A stretch of 64,000 nucleotides of DNA from Welwitschia mirabilis (GCA_051453625.1 JBOZIK010000001.1:297502556-297566555), one strand, 5' to 3'. Counted from the first letter of the stretch, positions 1 through 11,180 are shown. Notes: a model not told the origin generated them from the letters alone. Made by a program: numbers and translations.

Positions 1-165
1 ATACCAAGCTCTTGGTACTTGTTTTAATCCATACANNNNNNNNNNNNNNNNNNNNNNNNNNNNNNNNNNNNNNNNNNNNNNNNNNNNNNNNNNNNNNNNN
101 NNNNNNNNNNNNNNNNNNNNNNNNNNNNNNNNNNNNNNNNNNNNNNNNNNNNNNNNNNNNNNNNN

Positions 166-780
166 AAAATTCTTAAAATTTGCAAAAGACAAAAACATTA
201 TAATGCTATCCAACCTTGTGACAGGAGAAAAAATATCTCCTATATTAATGCCTTCTATTTGATTATATCCTTGAACTACTAATCTTTCCTTGTTTTTAAT
301 TATGTTATCTTTATTACATTTATTTTTAAATATCCACTTAGTTTCAGTAACATTCTTATCTTTTAGCCTTTATACGAGCTTCCAAATATCATTTCTTTTG
401 AATTGTTGTAGCTCATCTTCCATTATCATCGTTGATTCCTCATGAATTTCTACTTCTTCAAATTTATTGGGCTCTATCTTTGAGANNNNNNNNNNNNNNN
501 NNNNNNNNNNNNNNNNNNNNNNNNNNNNNNNNNNNNNNNNNNNNNNNNNNNNNNNNNNNNNNNNNNNNNNNNNNNNNNNNNNNNNTTTTAATTACGTTGT
601 TTTCTTCATTACATTTATTTTTAAATATCCACTTAGTTTCAGTGATATTGTTATCTTTTAGCCTTTATACGATCTTCCAAATATCATTTCTTTTGAATTT
701 TTGTAGCTCATCTTCCATTATCATCATTGATTCCTCATGAATTTCTATTTCTTCAAATTTATTGGGCTCTATCTTTGAGA
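166..780 (-). pseudogene. Copia reverse transcriptase N-terminal fragment, partly duplicated across a gap
   Basis: The minus strand of 166-340 translates to the opening of a copia RT: KWIFKNKCNK, then KNKERLVVQGYNQIEGI, then GDIFSPVTRLDSI. These match the family pattern of K-W-V-F-K-N-K, R-L-V-A-Q-G-Y and F-A-P-V-A-R-L-E. Further upstream in the protein, MIMEDELQQFKRNDIWKLV corresponds to the helix before the RT fingers (A-M-Q-E-E-L-x-x-F). The 586-780 stretch repeats 294-485 with a few substitutions on the other side of a 100-N gap, so part of this coding region is represented twice. A TAA interrupts the frame after WKLV. The catalytic YVDD region is not in the window. Confidence 0.82.
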
Positions 781-1165
781 CATGACAAACGTGAGCACAC
801 AAATTTTTCATGGAACCTCTGGTCTTTATTTTTGAGTTAACTTCTCCAATAATGGATTTTAAAAGATGATATTTAAGAAGTTTGGGCTTTTTTAATGTGC
901 CTTCTTTTTATTAGAACTTCATTTCTTTCATTAGAACCTCCATTGGTTGTGGGAATACTTATAGTTATGGTTTTCTCCTCTTAATCTCATTAATTTTTAC
1001 ATTTATTGATTCTTCTATCATTAAGACTCTTTTGTTAAAAAGATGATAAACTTTGCTTCTCATTGAATAACCCAAAAAGATAGCTTCCACTTCATTTAAC
1101 TTGAATTTGCTAAAATGTTCTCTAACTTTTAACACATAGTGTTTACTTCTGAATAATTTAAAGTA
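781..1165 (-). pseudogene. Copia integrase-RT linker (Sirevirus-like)
   Basis: The minus strand between about 960 and 1080 reads LGYSMRSKVYHLFNKR followed by LMIEESINVKI. This fits the end of the copia integrase domain, where Sirevirus proteins have a G-Y-S-x-x-S-K-A-Y-R-V-F-N-K-R stretch before the variable linker to RT. The rest, 781-950, is low-complexity linker-like sequence with stops. The segment lies between the integrase and RT fossils on the same strand and in the correct order. Confidence 0.65.
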
Positions 1166-2000
1166 TCATACATTTGGTTGTTTTCCTTTCCATAACTCAT
1201 ATGGTGTTTTATTAGTATCTAGTTTAAGATATACTTTGTTAATAATATAGCATGCTATGTTAACTACCTCAGCCCAAAAGGATTTAAAAACTTCCTTATC
1301 ATTTAGCATAGTTCGTGCCATTTCTTGAAGGAGTCTATTCTTTCTTTCAGTCATACCATTTTGTTGTGGTGTTATTAGGGTTGAAAATTGATGATTGATT
1401 TTATTTTCAATGTCATATTTCTTAAAAAAATGATTTTCAAATTCACCATCATGATAATTTCTTATTTTCTTGATGGTATATCCCTTTTAATTTTGAATCT
1501 TATTGCAAATTTTAATCTAATGTTTATAAGCTTTAGATNNNNNNNNNNNNNNNNNNNNNNNNNNNNNNNNNNNNNNNNNNNNNNNNNNNNNNNNNNNNNN
1601 NNNNNNNNNNNNNNNNNNNNNNNNNNNNNNNNNNNNNNAAAAAATGATTTTCAAATTCACCATCATGATAACTTCTTATTTTCTTTATGGTATATCCCTT
1701 TTAATTTTGAATCTTATTGCAAATTTTAATCTAATGTTTATAAGCTTCAGATTTGTTTAACAAAAATGCTACCCAAGGATATCTAGAGAAATTGTTAATC
1801 ATGGTGAGAAAATAACATTTTTCACATAGACTTTGAGTTTGAGTAGGGCCTACTAAATCGATATGAATAAGCTCTAATGGCATAGATGTGGACCCTTGGA
1901 TTTTACTTTTATGAGAGGTCCTAATTTGTTTTCCCTTTTAGCATGCATCACATAAGCCTCGTTTTTCTACATTTATCTTAGGGATTCCTTTTATGATGTT
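1082..2000 (-). pseudogene. Copia integrase (rve) fossil
   Basis: The minus strand shows the Zn-binding end GLCDAC-stop-KGKQIRTSHKS, then the first catalytic aspartate in MPLELIHIDLVGPTQTQS, then YFLTMINNFSR. The third catalytic residue follows in TPQQNGMTERKNRLLQEMAR, and the helix after it reads FWAEVVNIACYIINKV with TPYELWKGKQP. An uninterrupted piece of about 62 codons covers 1166-1354. The middle is broken by a 100-N gap whose flanks (1425-1538 and 1639-1752) repeat one another. Integrase joins the retroelement cDNA to host DNA; this copy is plainly inactive. Confidence 0.85.
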
Positions 2001-2409
2001 TTTATGAATAATCATTTTTAACTAATCATAATTAATATGACCTAAANNNNNNNNNNNNNNNNNNNNNNNNNNNNNNNNNNNNNNNNNNNNNNNNNNNNNN
2101 NNNNNNNNNNNNNNNNNNNNNNNNNNNNNNNNNNNNNNNNNNNNNNTAACATGACCTAATTATTTATTCCATAGCCCTTCTTAAGGAACATTCGAAAAAT
2201 AACATGGAGAAAATGATTGATCTATGCTATAAACATTATCTATTCTACTTGGTCTAAGAATTACATCATCTAATTTTCTATGTGAAATTTCACATTTTCA
2301 TTTATCAAAAACTACATTATAACCTTTATTACAAGTTTGGCTAGTGCTCAATAAATTATGATTTAAACCACCTTTATACAAAAATTCATTAGTTCTNNNN
2401 NNNNNNGGT

Positions 2410-2580
2410 TATCTCTACCAATACTTTCAATCCATTCTATTTTTGCTCTTCAATTATTTCTAAAAGTCAAATCTCCTCTATTAAAGTTACTTAGTTTTTT
2501 AAATTTGGATTTGTCTCCTATCATATTTCTTGAACATCTGCTATTGAGATACTAACTTATGCTATTTAAAATCTTGAAAG
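2410..2580 (-). pseudogene. Copia aspartic protease fossil
   Basis: The minus strand reads YLNSRCSRNMIGDKSKFKKL and then SNFNRGDLTFRNN. This corresponds to the Sirevirus protease start, in which the active-site motif is W-Y-L-D-S-G-C-S-R-H-M-T-G-D. Here the catalytic Asp has become Asn and the following Gly has become Arg, so the enzyme would be dead even without the stop codons. A 10-N gap lies at 2397-2406. The protease would have cut the Gag-Pol polyprotein. It sits between gag and integrase fossils, as expected. Confidence 0.75.
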
Positions 2581-2584
2581 TTGT

Positions 2585-3386
2585 CTAAATTAAGAGACTT
2601 TTAAGATCATTAGCTTTCACCCACATAGTCTTTCTGGACTTACATTGTATAAATCCTTTAGGAATAAACTTAAATGGGAAAGTACTAATTGAGTTTGNNN
2701 NNNNNNNNNNNNNNNNNNNNNNNNNNNNNNNNNNNNNNNNNNNNNNNNNNNNNNNNNNNNNNNNNNNNNNNNNNNNNNNNNNNNNNNNNNNNNNNNNNNN
2801 NNNNNNNNNTTGTCTTTTAGATCTTTGAGGGATGAAGCCAATACCTGACTTACTACCAATAGGTTTCTGAACTTTAAGCATTTGTTTCAAATTGATAGAT
2901 CCACCTAAAATATTATTAAAAAAATAAAATAACTCTTTTACCTGTAGAGGGAGATCAAAGTTTTTGAATTTGATTCTTTTGGGCCTTGATTCCATTTCCT
3001 CCTTTGTTTTAGTGAGAAATTTTATATTTTGTTTAGATCATTTATCCTTTTAGCTAGCCTTTTACATTCCTCATACAATTGTTGATAGGTATTTTTTAAC
3101 TCATCTTGATCTTCATTGTCCACATCATAGTTATCATGATTTAATGTATTAGGCATATTTTGCAACGGAGGCATACGTTTCATAAAGAAAAGTCTCCTTT
3201 CGTTGTTGTATTTTTGAGTGTGTTTCCACTTGTTGCAATATATTTGAAAATATATCCATATGCTATCCAACATATACAGATAAATACACAAGTATTGAAG
3301 AAGGAAATTTTTAAAAAATCATCAAGGTGAATAATCATTGTGGGGTTATAAAGTCTAGATCAGTTAGAATCTAAGAAAAGACTAAA
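2585..3386 (-). pseudogene. Copia gag, C-terminal half only
   Basis: The minus strand encodes LYEECKRLAKRINDLNK near 3040, then after a frameshift LGGSINLKQMLKVQKPIG and SKSGIGFIPQ. These resemble the coiled-coil and basic tail of Sirevirus gag, which has repeats of the type K-x-L-x-x-M-L-S-x-Q-K-P followed by K-S-G-L-G. Only about 0.8 kb separates the primer-binding site from the protease, so the N-terminal half of gag (retrotransposon gag and zinc knuckle) is missing or unrecognisable. A 112-N gap at 2698-2809 falls in the tail. Family assignment is from context plus motif. Confidence 0.6.
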
Positions 3387-3403
3387 CTTACTTTGATACC
3401 AAA
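3387..3403 (-). other. Primer-binding site (tRNA-iMet type)
   Basis: The minus strand reads TTTGGTATCAAAGTAAG. The usual plant copia PBS is TGGTATCAGAGC, complementary to the 3' end of initiator tRNA-Met, so this differs by G-to-A and C-to-T type changes. It separates the gag fossil from the LTR candidate to its right. Confidence 0.65.
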
Positions 3404-4124
3404 TGATAGAATCGAGAATCCTAGAGGGGAGATGAATAGGTTCTTTTAGAAAAGATGCAACACAATATTATGAATGAATCCAATCTTAAATAACACTTGC
3501 ATATAATGATTAACTAAAATAACATGTGCATGAAATAAGAAAATAATGGAAGTAAAAAAATAATGATTGAAACACAAAAATACCAATTGGATGTAAGATG
3601 AATTTATAGTGGTTTATAAAACTCTCTACTCAACTCTCAATAATTAATTTATCCTCAAGATAGGTCTTAGATATTCGTTACTCCATCAACTATTCTAGGT
3701 TCACCTGTAACCTTTATAAATAGACATTTTTAGGATTAGTTTCAATATTTGAATGTATTTTTCAAGGCTTAGTCTCAACCTTTCACAAAGCAAAGTAGTG
3801 ATGTAATAATGCCTACAGAGCACGGATATCACTCGTTCTTGATTTAGTAGATTTGATGAAGCTCTTCTCCTATAGATATAAAACAAATGATGCCTATAGA
3901 GTACAAATATTAGTTGTTCTATATGTAGTTCATTTTTTGTCTGCTTCAGGTACGATCAAACCCTTGAAAATCCAATCGATCTATCAAGAGTGTAAAAGAA
4001 CTAATACATTTCAAGTACTTAGAATTTGATGATTTTAATTCCATCTTTTGACATGTAAGTAATTTAACATCTTCTATACAACATACATAAAATTTTATAT
4101 ATAGAAAACATTAGTTTGACATCA
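3404..4124 (-). repeat. Candidate 5' LTR of the Sirevirus-like remnant
   Basis: The segment begins TGATAGAATCGAG next to the primer-binding site and contains CCTAGAGGGGAGATGAATAG, a phrase typical of the LTR end in many plant Sirevirus-like elements. The right boundary is placed at GACATCA, which on the minus strand gives a TGATGTCAAAC start. The partner LTR lies outside the window, so the right edge is only inferred. Confidence 0.45.
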
Positions 4125-5841
4125 ATTGGTAAAACATAATCTAACAATGGATGGCAAATGAAGAAAAGCTATGCAAAAATATGAATATGTTAAATTGAAG
4201 ATCAAGTAAACACTAATTTCAAATGTGAATGATGTGGCTCAATGGTTGAAGTAGCATGAGTGGCATAAACACCATTTGAATGTCACTTTTCTCTCTGAAG
4301 AAACTTTTTTTTTGCACTACATATAAGAGAAATGTGAACTAGTAGTACATTAAAGAAATTTTCAAGATCTTTCAAAATATTTCTATGGAACTTATGATTT
4401 TTATGTCATAATAAGGGGATCTCCACAAATAAGATAGTGATTGAGGAGTAAAGGCCATCAAAATGATGATCACTTATAGATAGTGTCATGCATTCTTATA
4501 TGTTCTCACTTGCCTATATGTAGAAAGAAATCAAAGGAACTCTCTACACATTCTTAAAATGCTATATCTTTTTAATCCTTCTCATTCTTAACATTTTTGA
4601 TGTCTGTAGTCTAGTCATTCTCTTTATTGAAAATGCACACCTAGATGATTGCAAGTTATGCTAATGATAATAATATAGATTTAAAGTTTTTATTCAACAA
4701 AAAGGGATCTCCAAGCAAGAGATAAAAACATTAATTCATGTTGTCATTGATAACAGAAATGAAAACATTAATGGATTTCATTTTCTTCTTTCTCTGTTCT
4801 ATTTTCCATTTTTATTCTTTTTGCTTCATGAGTAATTTGTTGTAACTACTCTTGTTTCTTCCTGTTCTTTTAACAAAATCATATGGCAAATGAAATCCGA
4901 GTGGTTTAGAAGATACAAAGGCAGATTCATAGGTAAAGGAAATCAATGTGGGAGTGTTTATCATTTATAATATTAATAACATCAATAATAATATAGAATT
5001 AGAGGATTTTTCATTCTCACATTTATAGAGCTTCATCAATGGATCACCCAATAGCTCAGAGTGTTTAAGGTAGCTAACTAAAAACAAGGTTGACTATCTT
5101 CATCACCAATGAAATGTTCATTATTTTCTTGTCTTTTGCTAATATGATTCACATTTAAACTTTAGGATTTATTATCTAAATATGAAATGTAACTTTTCTT
5201 ATAAATATGTAAATGAAATTACATTGTATGGAAAAAAGTAAACAAAGAAGAAATAAAGGAAGGCCTGTAAATGTAATGTTGTGTTGTGGGCCTTTATTTT
5301 ATGATTAAATTAAAAGACCTACAATAATCTTGCTACTACGAAGGTCAGAGGAATGCATGCCCATAAATGTCATCCATCTTTCTAGATCCATAAGTGCTAG
5401 TCAATTCTAAAACATCAAAGAGAGAAGCCATTTTAAAGGTACTTAGCTAAGAAAAATTGGTTTAAGAGAACACTGTTATCATCATTTAAGATTTGCTATT
5501 AATTAAAAATTAGAGACAATGCTAATAGATGATTAGAAATTTTTTTTACAACCAATTTCTACCCCAGCCATAACTTCACTAGGTTTTTTTTCTTGAATTA
5601 TTTCCAAGTTCTTTTGTNNNNNNNNNNNNNNNNNNNNNNNNNNNNNNNNNNNNNNNNNNNNNNNNNNNNNNNNNNNNNNNNNNNNNNNNNNNNNNNNNNN
5701 NNNNNNNNNNNNNNNNNAGCTTTACGAGGTTTTTTTTTCGCTTGGATTATTTCCAAGTTCTTTTGTATATTATACTTTTTCTTTTAATAATATTAGTCAC
5801 ATTTCATTTTTTGAATTAGGCAAATTCAAAATACTAGATTT
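4125..5841. other. AT-rich DNA, no gene seen
   Basis: No coding signal, LTR or structured RNA was recognised. The stretch contains a 100-N gap at 5618-5717 whose two sides repeat about 45 bp of T-rich sequence (around 5572-5617 and 5718-5765). Confidence 0.6.
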
Positions 5842-6318
5842 TGAAAATAATTTAAAATGTAAATGATATTGATAAGTACAACTTAAAAGAATAAAATTAT
5901 TATTATTTAATCAAGAAAGATAGAAAGGAAACTTATGTCCTGTGCACATCAAGCTATGAAGAGAGTCTTCTATTTATATTAGAAGTCTCAACTAATTNNN
6001 NNNNNNNNNNNNNNNNNNNNNNNNNNNNNNNNNNNNNNNNNNNNNNNNNNNNNNNNNNNNNNNNNNNNNNNNNNNNNNNNNNNNNNNNNNNNNNNNNTTA
6101 TGTCCCGTGCACATCAAGCTATGAAGAGAGTCTTCTATTTATATTAGAAATCTCAACTAATTTGACTAAAAATAGTTAACATGTTACTAAACTTATTTAT
6201 CAATGAAAGGATAATTCTACTAACATACTCCTAAGGAATAAAAACAAGAAAACAACTTGTAGAATTATTCAACATAAGACTCATTTGATGTAATGGTAAG
6301 TTGTACTAATTTATCACA
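5842..6318 (-). repeat. 3' LTR of the 5.8-11.2 kb copia element
   Basis: On the minus strand it starts TGTGATAAATTAGTACAAC and ends TATTTTCA. It contains a 100-N gap (5998-6097) whose flanks 5933-5997 and 6098-6162 are near-identical. Removing the gap and one copy leaves 312 bp, against 314 bp for the partner at 10867-11180. Confidence 0.88.
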
Positions 6319-6990
6319 CTTCCCCTTAGTGCAAACTTACTATTAGTAATACTAAGACCTATACTAAAAAATTCAAATTTAGCTTTGATAATTACCTTAG
6401 TAAAGATCTCAGTGATTTGGTATTTAGTTCTTATTTTCTGTAGCTCAATGTCTTGAGTTAATACCTTCTTTTGAACAAAATGGAAATGAGTTTCAATGTG
6501 TTTTGATTCTACATGAAACACTAGATTTATAGCAACCTTTATTGCAGTTTCATTATTATAATAGATGGGAATTTAGTAGTTGAAAGTGTAAATTATTTCT
6601 TAAAGAAGTCTTTTACGTCAAATATACTCTTGAGTGGCCATAGTAGCTACTACATATTCTACCTCATAACTTGAAAGAGCTACAATAGATTTTTTTTTTT
6701 TTTACTACACTAAGAGATTGATGCTGAATCTTTAGTAAAATGAAAACCTATTATGAAGTATCTATCATTCATATCACCCTCCCATCCTTCATCTACAAAA
6801 CCACTCAAAGAAAATGACAGACCATGCTTGTACATTAATCCATAACTTAGAGTGCCTTTTACATAACATACAATTCACTTTGTATAGTCAGATGACCTTC
6901 ACATAGCTTATCCATAAATTGAGAAATGACTCTAGTAGAAAATATAATGTCAAGCCTTATGATAGTTAAGTAAAATAAACTACCAATAAT
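6306..6990 (-). pseudogene. Copia RNase H fossil
   Basis: The minus strand from about 6521 reads MFHVESKHIETHFHFV, then KVLTQDIELQKIRTKYQITE, then IFTKVIIKAKFEFF. This is the C-terminal part of copia RNase H, where the family has S-K-H-I-E-x-H-x-H-F-I-R-E-K-V and D-I-F-T-K. The frame runs into the 3' LTR at its end. Upstream (6600-6990) the domain continues with frameshifts and an internal T-run. RNase H would have removed the RNA template during reverse transcription. Confidence 0.82.
6319..6328 (-). other. Polypurine tract
   Basis: The minus strand reads TAAGGGGAAG directly before the 3' LTR start TGTGATAAATT. This is the expected position and composition of the plus-strand DNA synthesis primer. 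Confidence 0.75.
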
Positions 6991-7745
6991 CTATCAAAAA
7001 AAAAGTTACATCTTGGAGTAGATTTATCTCATTCTTTGATGATAAGGTTCCATAGGGGTGATCACTGTTTTTGACTCTTCCATATGAAAATGTTTTAGTA
7101 AACTTGCTGCATATCCCTTTTGAGAAACAAAATAACCATCTAACTTTTTAATTTTCAAGCTAAAAAAACAACTTGCTTTATCCAAGCTCTTTGTTTCAAA
7201 ATGAACAAATGAAGAATCTTGAAGATAATTAATTTCAAAATTATTATCTCTCATAATAATCATATCATCCACGTAAAGAAGAAGAAAATCACATATAGTG
7301 GATGTTTTCTTGATAAATAAACTTGGATCAGCATTTGAGAACTTGAAACCACAAAATCAAGATATTGAGAAATCTTACCATACCAAGCATGTGGAGCTTG
7401 CTTGAGGCCATGCATTGCCTTCTTGAGTTAGCACACATTATTAGGAAACTCCTTAGATATAAATACTTGTGGTTGTTCCATAAGAATATCATGATCTAGC
7501 TCCTCATAAAGAAAAGCATTTCTCACATCTAGTTATCATAATTTCTATCCTTTACTAGCAGTCAAAGAAACAACTAATCGACTTGTTACCATTTTAGCAA
7601 TGGGGCTGAAAGTCTCATCATAGTCCTGACCATATGTTTGAGAGAAATCATGATTAACAAGTTGAGCTTTATACCTATCAATTATACCATTAGCCTTTTT
7701 CTTTAATTTGTAAGACCATTTATAGGTTACTAAGTCAACATTCAT
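6990..7745 (-). pseudogene. Copia reverse transcriptase fossil
   Basis: Two open stretches remain. At 7545-7745 the minus strand reads YKWSYKLKKKANGIIDRYKA, QLVNHDFSQTYGQDYDETFS and PIAKMVTSRLVVSL, matching the copia RT opening. At 7024-7272 it reads DDMIIMRDNNFEINYL, then FFSLKIKKLDGYFVSQKGYA, where the first two residues are the catalytic aspartates of the Y-V-D-D box, so that motif survives. The 7273-7544 section between them is frameshifted. The protein would copy genomic RNA into cDNA in the virus-like particle. Confidence 0.87.
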
Positions 7746-7931
7746 CGGTTTCAGTACAAGCTTCTATGTGTTGTTCTTGCTTAAGGCTAAAATTTCTTCT
7801 TGCATTTCATCTTTCCATTAAGGAATCCCTTTAGATTAATTATAAGAGTTAGGCTTATTCTCACATGAATCTCTCATAAAAAAAAAAGATAGAATAGAAA
7901 GATGATTTAACCCAACTTCATAATCAGTGAG

Positions 7932-8330
7932 CTAAGTGGGTTGCTTTCTTTGTTTCATTGATTTTCTTATGACCATCTTAATATCTTCTTCTATTTTAAT
8001 ATTTTTCTCAAATGAAGAAAAATTGCTCCCCCTATTACTGAATGTAGAATCTTTAGGACAAAGTTCAAGATTAACTGTATCTTTGCTATTATTTGCATTA
8101 AACTTATAAGACAACACATCGTCAAACATCACATCATGGGGAATAATGACCTTCTTTGTTTTTGAATCCATACATCTTTATCCTTTTCTATAAGCATCAT
8201 AGCCAACAAAAATACATTTCTTGGCCTTTGGTCAAGTTTAGTTCTATTATATTTTAATACTTAAATGTAATAAAGAGATCCAAAAACTTGAAAATAATTC
8301 ACATTGGATTTGTAATAATACAATAATTTA
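7932..8330 (-). pseudogene. Copia integrase C-terminal tail and linker
   Basis: The minus strand reads MDSKTKKVIIPHDVMFDDVL followed by an acidic linker with SNRGSNFSSFE and ending KSMKQRKQPT. In copia proteins the integrase tail has the form M-D-P-K-T-K-K-V-x-x-S-R-D-V-V-F-D-E before a serine-rich linker and an R-Q-P-T motif just upstream of RT. Part of this section is repeated right of the 100-N gap: 8074-8438 matches 8539-8898. Confidence 0.8.
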
Positions 8331-8339
8331 AAAGGAGAT

Positions 8340-9420
8340 GATTTTATCCCTGGCCATGAAGGCAAACTCTCTTGGAATATTTTTTGCATGGAGCAATGAA
8401 AAATACATAGATGTTAAATGAACCAAATTACACTCAGCNNNNNNNNNNNNNNNNNNNNNNNNNNNNNNNNNNNNNNNNNNNNNNNNNNNNNNNNNNNNNN
8501 NNNNNNNNNNNNNNNNNNNNNNNNNNNNNNNNNNNNNNACTGTAACTTTGCTATTATTTTCCTTAAACTTATAAGACAACCTGTCGTTAAACATCACATC
8601 ATGGGGAACAATGACCTTTTTTGTTTCTAAATTCATACATATTCATCCTTTTCTATGAGCATCGGAGCCAACAAAAATACATTTCTTGGCCTTTGGGTCA
8701 AGTTTAGTTCTATTATATTTTAATACTTGAACGTAATAAAGAGATTCAAAAAATTAATTCACATTAGATTTGTAATAATACAATAATGCAAAAGGAGATG
8801 ATTTTGTCCCTGGCCATGAAGGCAAACTCTCTTGGAAGAATTTTTGCATGGAGAAATGAAAAATACGTAGATGTTAAATGAACCAAATTACACTCAGCAA
8901 CCCCATTTTATTACAGGGTTTCTAGACAAGTCATTTGATGTTGAATCTCATGTTCATAACAATAACTTTGAAATTGATTCAACATAAATTATCCTCCATT
9001 ATTAGTGTGCAAACACTTAAGTAATAACTTAAATTCTTTCTTTATATCATGCTTAAATTGAATAAATTTAAGAAAGACTTACTTTTGTGTTCTAGGAAAT
9101 AAATTAAAGTAAACTGAGAAAAATAGTCAATTATAACCATTATATAGTGAAAACCAGTTTAGGTAGGGGTTAATGTTGGCCTCAAAAGATTTGCATGAAC
9201 CAATTGTAACATAGCATCTACTCTATGCTAAAAATTTGAAAAAGGAAGATGATGAGACTTCCCATATCGGTAGCTAGGATAAACATTATCATATTGAATA
9301 TTCTTTAAGACAGGAATGCCACTAGGGAGTTTTTTTCTAGAGATTTTCTGTAGTAATTGATAATCAACATGGCCAAGATGTGCATGCTAAAGAGTTGAAC
9401 TCCCATTTTACCCTATATCG
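8340..9420 (-). pseudogene. Copia integrase core fossil
   Basis: The N-terminal zinc-binding end reads FGHVDYQLLQKISRKKLPSG on the minus strand, then SYRYGKSHHLPF. Cysteines expected before YGKSH are lost. The core continues with NYTIMVIIDYFSQFTLIYFL, and the C-terminal helix reads LLHAKNIPREFAFMA near 8340-8400, comparable to M-L-x-A-K-N-I-P-R-E-F-W-A-E in the family. The 100-N gap 8439-8538 and its duplicated flanks interrupt the domain. Several stops make it inactive. Confidence 0.8.
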
Positions 9421-9675
9421 GTAACATATGCATCACTTGCAGATAATACATATCATGATTTTTTTTTCTTCTTCAAAAAAATAAAACATCAGCTGTAATA
9501 TTATTCACATTTGAAAGAACTTGTACTTCATTTTAACCAAAGAGAACATACCTTTCCAAATTAGTTATTTGAGAAACTAAAGCAAGATTCTTTCTTAAGT
9601 CTAGAACATGATAAACATCCTTGAGAAAGATGCCTTTATCATTAGAATTACCTTCATTAAAATGTCCTTATTTCA

Positions 9676-9861
9676 TTATAGGATGTAATGAATATCAACT
9701 ATTATAATGACCTTATTCACATAATGCAGATGAACATTAGATAATAGAGCAACATTTCTTATTGCATGATGAGAACAACTAGAATTAACAATCCATTCCT
9801 TATTATAGTTAATAGTATTAACATTTATAAGTGTATCGGTTTGGTGCACAACAGAACCCAC
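9676..9861 (-). pseudogene. Copia aspartic protease fossil
   Basis: The minus strand reads EWIVNSSCSHHAIRNVALLS and continues NVHLHYVNKVIIIVDIHY. Copia proteases at this point have W-I-V-D-S-G-C-S-H-H-A. The catalytic Asp is Asn here and the Gly is Ser, both explained by single G-to-A changes. It lies between the zinc knuckles and the integrase zinc-binding end, as expected. Confidence 0.82.
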
Positions 9862-9949
9862 ATTTATTGATTGGTCAATAAGTTCAATAGATAAACACTT
9901 CTCTGAATTTGATTGTTCAGATTAACTACATTCATGTACAAAATTTGCT

Positions 9950-10090
9950 CCTATTTTCTTAAATTTGACATGATAATTTAAGTTGATATGACTGACTTTC
10001 CACATCGATTACAAACCACTTTTACTTGGTAATCATGTTTGATGTATCCCATCTTTTCACATCGATAACAAGCAATTCAAATTCCCTTGT
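9950..10090 (-). pseudogene. Gag tandem CCHC zinc knuckles, degenerate
   Basis: The minus strand reads ACYRCEKMGYIKHDYQVKVV and then CNRCGKS, a one-base loss, HINLNYHVKFKKIG. A canonical knuckle is C-x2-C-x4-H-x4-C. In the first, the His and last Cys are both Tyr; in the second, the last Cys is Tyr and the Gly before His is lost with the frameshift. Two adjacent knuckles occur in several copia families. They would have bound the genomic RNA. Confidence 0.75.
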
Positions 10091-10851
10091 GCTTCTCCTT
10101 AGTTTTAGACTAGTCTTGATTTGAAAAATGCTTTAAATAAGAACTCCCTTTTCTTTGGTTCTTAATGCAAAAAAATCTTCTATCTTAGGAAGAATCTTGC
10201 TGTTATTTATCATTTGTTTCACCAAGTCTTCCTAATTTGAAAGTAAATTCTCTAACTTGAAGATTAAAGGTTGATTAACCAATTCTTGTATTAAAGATAG
10301 AAAAGGCATAAATTCTTTCTACAAATTAAGAATAAGATAATGATGTAAGTGAGCTCTGCTCATTGGTTCCTCTGTAACTAGCTCTGAAATTTTAGCATAA
10401 AAATTCTTAACTTTTAAAAATATTATTAAATTAAAAAGTTACCTTAAGTTGTTATAGCTAATTCATTCTCAAGATATTACAATCGAGCTATATTTTTCTT
10501 AGTAAACAACTTTTCAAGTATCTTCCACACTTGTTTTAGTGACTTTAAATCATAAACATGATCCATATATGCTTTGCTGATTGATGTTCATAAAGAAAAT
10601 AGATCTTTCCCACACTTGTTATTTCATTTCTAGCATAGATTAGCATTTTGAGAATTATCTACTGGAATTGTCATTTCATCACTAGAGATAAGATTTCACA
10701 AATCCTACCCTTGTAAATAAGCTTCCACACATAACTTCCAATAACTATAATTATTACCAATAAGCTTATCTATAGAGTTATGAAGAGGAGAACTTTCCCA
10801 TTCATCTTTTTATCTTTTTTAAGTAATAATATCAAATAATTAAGGATAGCC
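10091..10851 (-). pseudogene. Copia gag N-terminal region fossil
   Basis: The minus strand of about 10450-10780 reads LIGNNYSYWKLCVEAYLQG, then LISSDEMTIPVDNSQNANL, then SISKAYMDHVYDLKSLKQVW, then LFTKKNIARL and YLENELA. This is the copia gag domain seen in plant proteins (DUF4219 followed by UBN2), with stops after single codons. It follows the primer-binding site directly, as the first domain of the polyprotein should. Confidence 0.8.
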
Positions 10852-10866
10852 TGTGCTTTGATATCA
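10852..10866 (-). other. Primer-binding site (tRNA-iMet type), decayed
   Basis: The minus strand reads TGATATCAAAGCAC immediately after the 5' LTR end. It differs from TGGTATCAGAGC by G-to-A changes only. Confidence 0.75.
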
Positions 10867-11180
10867 TGAAAATAATTTAGAATGTAAAAGATATTGATAA
10901 ACACAACTTAAAAAAACAAAATTATTATTATTCAATCAAGAAAGGTAAAAAGAAAACTGATGTCCCCTATGCATCAAGCTATGAACAGAGTCTTGTATTT
11001 ATATTAGAAGTCTCAACTAATTTGACTAAAAATACTTAACATGTTCCTATAACTTATTCCTCAATGAAAGGCTAATTCTACTAACAGACTCCTAAGGAAT
11101 AGAAATAAGAAAACAAACTTGTAGACTTATTCAACATAAGACTCATTCAACGTAACGGTAAGTTGCACTAATTTGTCACA
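10867..11180 (-). repeat. 5' LTR of the 5.8-11.2 kb copia element
   Basis: This 314-bp copy starts TGTGACAAATTAGTGCAAC on the minus strand and ends TATTTTCA next to the primer-binding site. It aligns along its length with 5842-6318. Confidence 0.9.

Larger units (their letters stand above)
1..4124 (-). mobile_element. Sirevirus-like Ty1/copia remnant, 3' end outside window
   Basis: Reading the minus strand from right to left gives an LTR candidate, a primer-binding site, the C-terminal half of gag, protease, integrase and the start of reverse transcriptase, which is copia order. The RT opening (KWIFKNK, then LVVQGYNQIEGI) and the integrase tail (LGYSMRSKVYHLFNKR) resemble the Sirevirus/SIRE clade as I know it. 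Frameshifts, stops and six N runs interrupt it, so it cannot be active. The RNase H and 3' LTR would lie left of the window. The clade name is inferred from protein similarity by eye. Confidence 0.8.
5842..11180 (-). mobile_element. Two-LTR Ty1/copia retrotransposon, decayed
   Basis: Matching LTRs of about 312-314 bp flank an internal region that reads, on the minus strand, PBS, gag, two zinc knuckles, protease, integrase, RT, RNase H and polypurine tract. This is a complete copia layout of about 5.0 kb once the duplicated gap flanks are discounted. All domains carry stops or frameshifts. The bases beside the LTRs (GATTT on the left, TGACC on the right) do not form an obvious 5-bp target duplication, so one end may have been rearranged or has diverged. 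Confidence 0.9.
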
